The notes beneath the pieces are model-generated. The model saw only the letters and a program-made list of their open reading frames with translations. It searched no databases and was not told the origin of the DNA. Below are positions 63,092 to 64,000 of a stretch of 64,000 bases of DNA, piece after piece (within the stretch, counting starts at the first letter, position 1; each line of letters begins with the position of its first letter). Both the position numbers and the translations under genes were made by a program. Origin of the DNA: Stieleria varia (lineage in GTDB: Bacteria; Planctomycetota; Planctomycetia; Pirellulales; Pirellulaceae); the NCBI RefSeq assembly GCF_038443385.1, contig NZ_CP151726.1:2542001-2606000 (forward strand), in the 5' to 3' direction.

Positions 63092-63171
63092 GAACGTTTT
63101 GTAACCTGCTACTGACTCGATTCAACCCCCGTCCCGTTTTTCTCTCCGTCCCGTTTTTCTCTCCCAATTGG

Positions 63172-63474
63172 TTATTCGTCCCGACTTCGGATCCTTGTGA
63201 TCTTCTTGCGATCTCTCATCGAGTGATGTACTACAATAGCGAACAAAGCAATCACGCCGATCCGTAACATTGATCGATCGATGAATCCTTTTGGAGTCAT
63301 GTCCTTGCCGGGCCACAAGAAGTAGTCACATAACAGCAACACCATTGACAACCAAAGTGCAAGACGGATGCTCGGCACAACGAGCTCCAGATACAAAATG
63401 AAAAGGCGGTCACGCAAACTGAAACATGCGCCTTCGCTACTTTTAGCTTCGAGTTTCGAATTCACATCACCCAT
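63172..63474 (-). CDS. Small membrane protein downstream of an RHS tip
   Basis: A 100-residue protein with two likely helices (about 24-50 LFILYLELVVPSIRLALWLSMVLLL and 70-85 LRIGVIALFAIVVHH), separated by a short polar loop, with a charged C-terminus. It follows the RHS C-terminal gene (63628-64000) by 150 bp on the same strand, the position of an immunity gene, but no family is recognised. Its 3' end abuts the pyrimidine tracts next to IS91 copy F. Confidence 0.55.
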   Translation of the reverse strand: MGDVNSKLEAKSSEGACFSLRDRLFILYLELVVPSIRLALWLSMVLLLCDYFLWPGKDMTPKGFIDRSMLRIGVIALFAIVVHHSMRDRKKITRIRSRDE

Positions 63475-63627
63475 TTCTATATCAGGTTTTTAGGAAGTGC
63501 CAATTTAAGCGATCAGGAAATGGAGAATGATGCCGTCAACGCAATCGTGCGAATCTACTTTTGGCATCTGCGAATTCGGTCAATAAACGGAGTACAAGAT
63601 CACCGCAAATCAGCGGGCTGAAACGCT

Positions 63628-64000
63628 TTACGAGCGGCTCAGAGTGTGAAAGACTGCTTCACCCGACGGAAAATGTAGAATTGCTAGTTTCGGAGATTCG
63701 TACGGATTAATCGTAGGCGGCGAATTTCCCCCACCTTTTCCCCCACCTTTTCCTCCTCCTCGCGGAAAACATCGCATCCCTCCTATCACAAGGCACGCTG
63801 CACAAATTGCACATGCTGCCGTACATACTGCATCGTTACTATCTTTCGGGCACGCGGCGCAAGCAAGGCATGCAACAATGCAACTAACAATGATCACTGG
63901 TATCGGAACCCACCATAGCTCTCCGTCAGGATCAACCGCAGAAAGCGGATTTGAATTGCAGTATTTGTAAAGATTCCACGGACTCCCCTCGAACCCGATC
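63628..64000 (-). CDS. RHS-protein C-terminal tip, continues beyond window
   Basis: The frame enters at the window edge with GFEGSPWNLYKYCNSNPLSA, then VDPDGE, the conserved end of the RHS core. It is followed by a variable tip of about 95 residues: a Cys- and Ala-rich hydrophobic stretch (VIIVSCIVACLACAACP, CTAACAICAACLVIGG), a GGGKGGGKGGG linker and NPYESPKL. This tip is short and hydrophobic, unlike a typical enzyme toxin; it may insert in membranes or be only a structural end. The upstream part lies outside the window. Confidence 0.8.
   Translation of the reverse strand, partial: IGFEGSPWNLYKYCNSNPLSAVDPDGELWWVPIPVIIVSCIVACLACAACPKDSNDAVCTAACAICAACLVIGGMRCFPRGGGKGGGKGGGNSPPTINPYESPKLAILHFPSGEAVFHTLSRS

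Noticed and set aside
63715-63755. CCCCCACCTTTT repeats considered as another breakpoint tract
   Set aside because: They encode the GGGKGGGKGGG linker of the RHS tip in frame, so they have a coding explanation.

Overview
The window looks like part of a planctomycete chromosome, most likely from the Pirellulaceae (Rhodopirellula-like). This is an inference from gene content and style. Support comes from a single-chain aconitase of the small 'Aquifex' type, a DUF1080 secreted protein, a GlmU-like sugar nucleotidyltransferase, SPW/VKOR membrane proteins, small membrane proteins with an NPYxSP-type N-terminus, a Tat-exported protein of unknown function, RHS tips, and long gene-poor stretches full of short hairpin repeats. 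No rRNA, tRNA or CRISPR array was recognised.

Region 1 (1-12.9 kb) reads as a decayed chromosomal integron. About nine small genes, all on the minus strand, are separated by imperfect inverted repeats of 75-90 bp with attC-like architecture (paired outer cores such as CGAAC/GTTCG or GGATAAC/GTTATCC, unpaired extra bases in one arm, and a shared centre around CCATTTGCAAAC). At the right end, on the opposite strand, lies what looks like the C-terminal tip of an integron integrase (11.84-12.0 kb), so the layout is intI on plus and cassettes running leftwards on minus. An IS1634-type element (7121-9208) sits inside one attC, and its transposase carries an in-frame stop. A truncated IS110 transposase and two copies of a 250-270 bp repeat have overwritten the integrase area. 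Cassette products are mostly unknown small secreted, membrane or zinc-ribbon proteins plus one alpha/beta hydrolase.

Region 2 (13-49.2 kb) is ordinary chromosome: a membrane-anchored flavin/2Fe-2S reductase, a large VWA protein, a CPBP protease, argC, a GlmU-like enzyme, DUF1080 and enolase-superfamily proteins, a PDZ protein, a Tat protein, a ZIP transporter, a fused SPW-VKOR protein, a transaldolase-like protein, a Zn-ribbon/BON pair, aconitase, a SodC-like lipoprotein overlapping a membrane protein with a degenerate metzincin motif, an epimerase-VKOR-SPW operon, PepN, Tex and a gamma-carbonic anhydrase. Four copies of a 183-bp MITE-like element (terminal CTAGCCCGGAT repeats, internal CACGCGATAGCGTCCGG hairpin) and a second palindrome family lie between these genes.

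Region 3 (49.2-64 kb) is a scrap yard of mobile DNA. An AAA-ATPase fragment, tandem hairpin units, six partial copies of an IS91-type rolling-circle element (each right end abutting GAAC or CAAG, the known IS91 target), an ISAs1-family element with a clean 10-bp target duplication, a tyrosine recombinase and an Rpn-type nuclease with a 12-bp tandem repeat all lie between two RHS-protein C-terminal tips, each followed by a small membrane-protein gene that could be an immunity gene. Many breakpoints in the IS91 mosaic are marked by a pyrimidine tract (CCCC-YTCCC-TTTT type), often locally duplicated; I regard this as one of the most unusual signals in the window.
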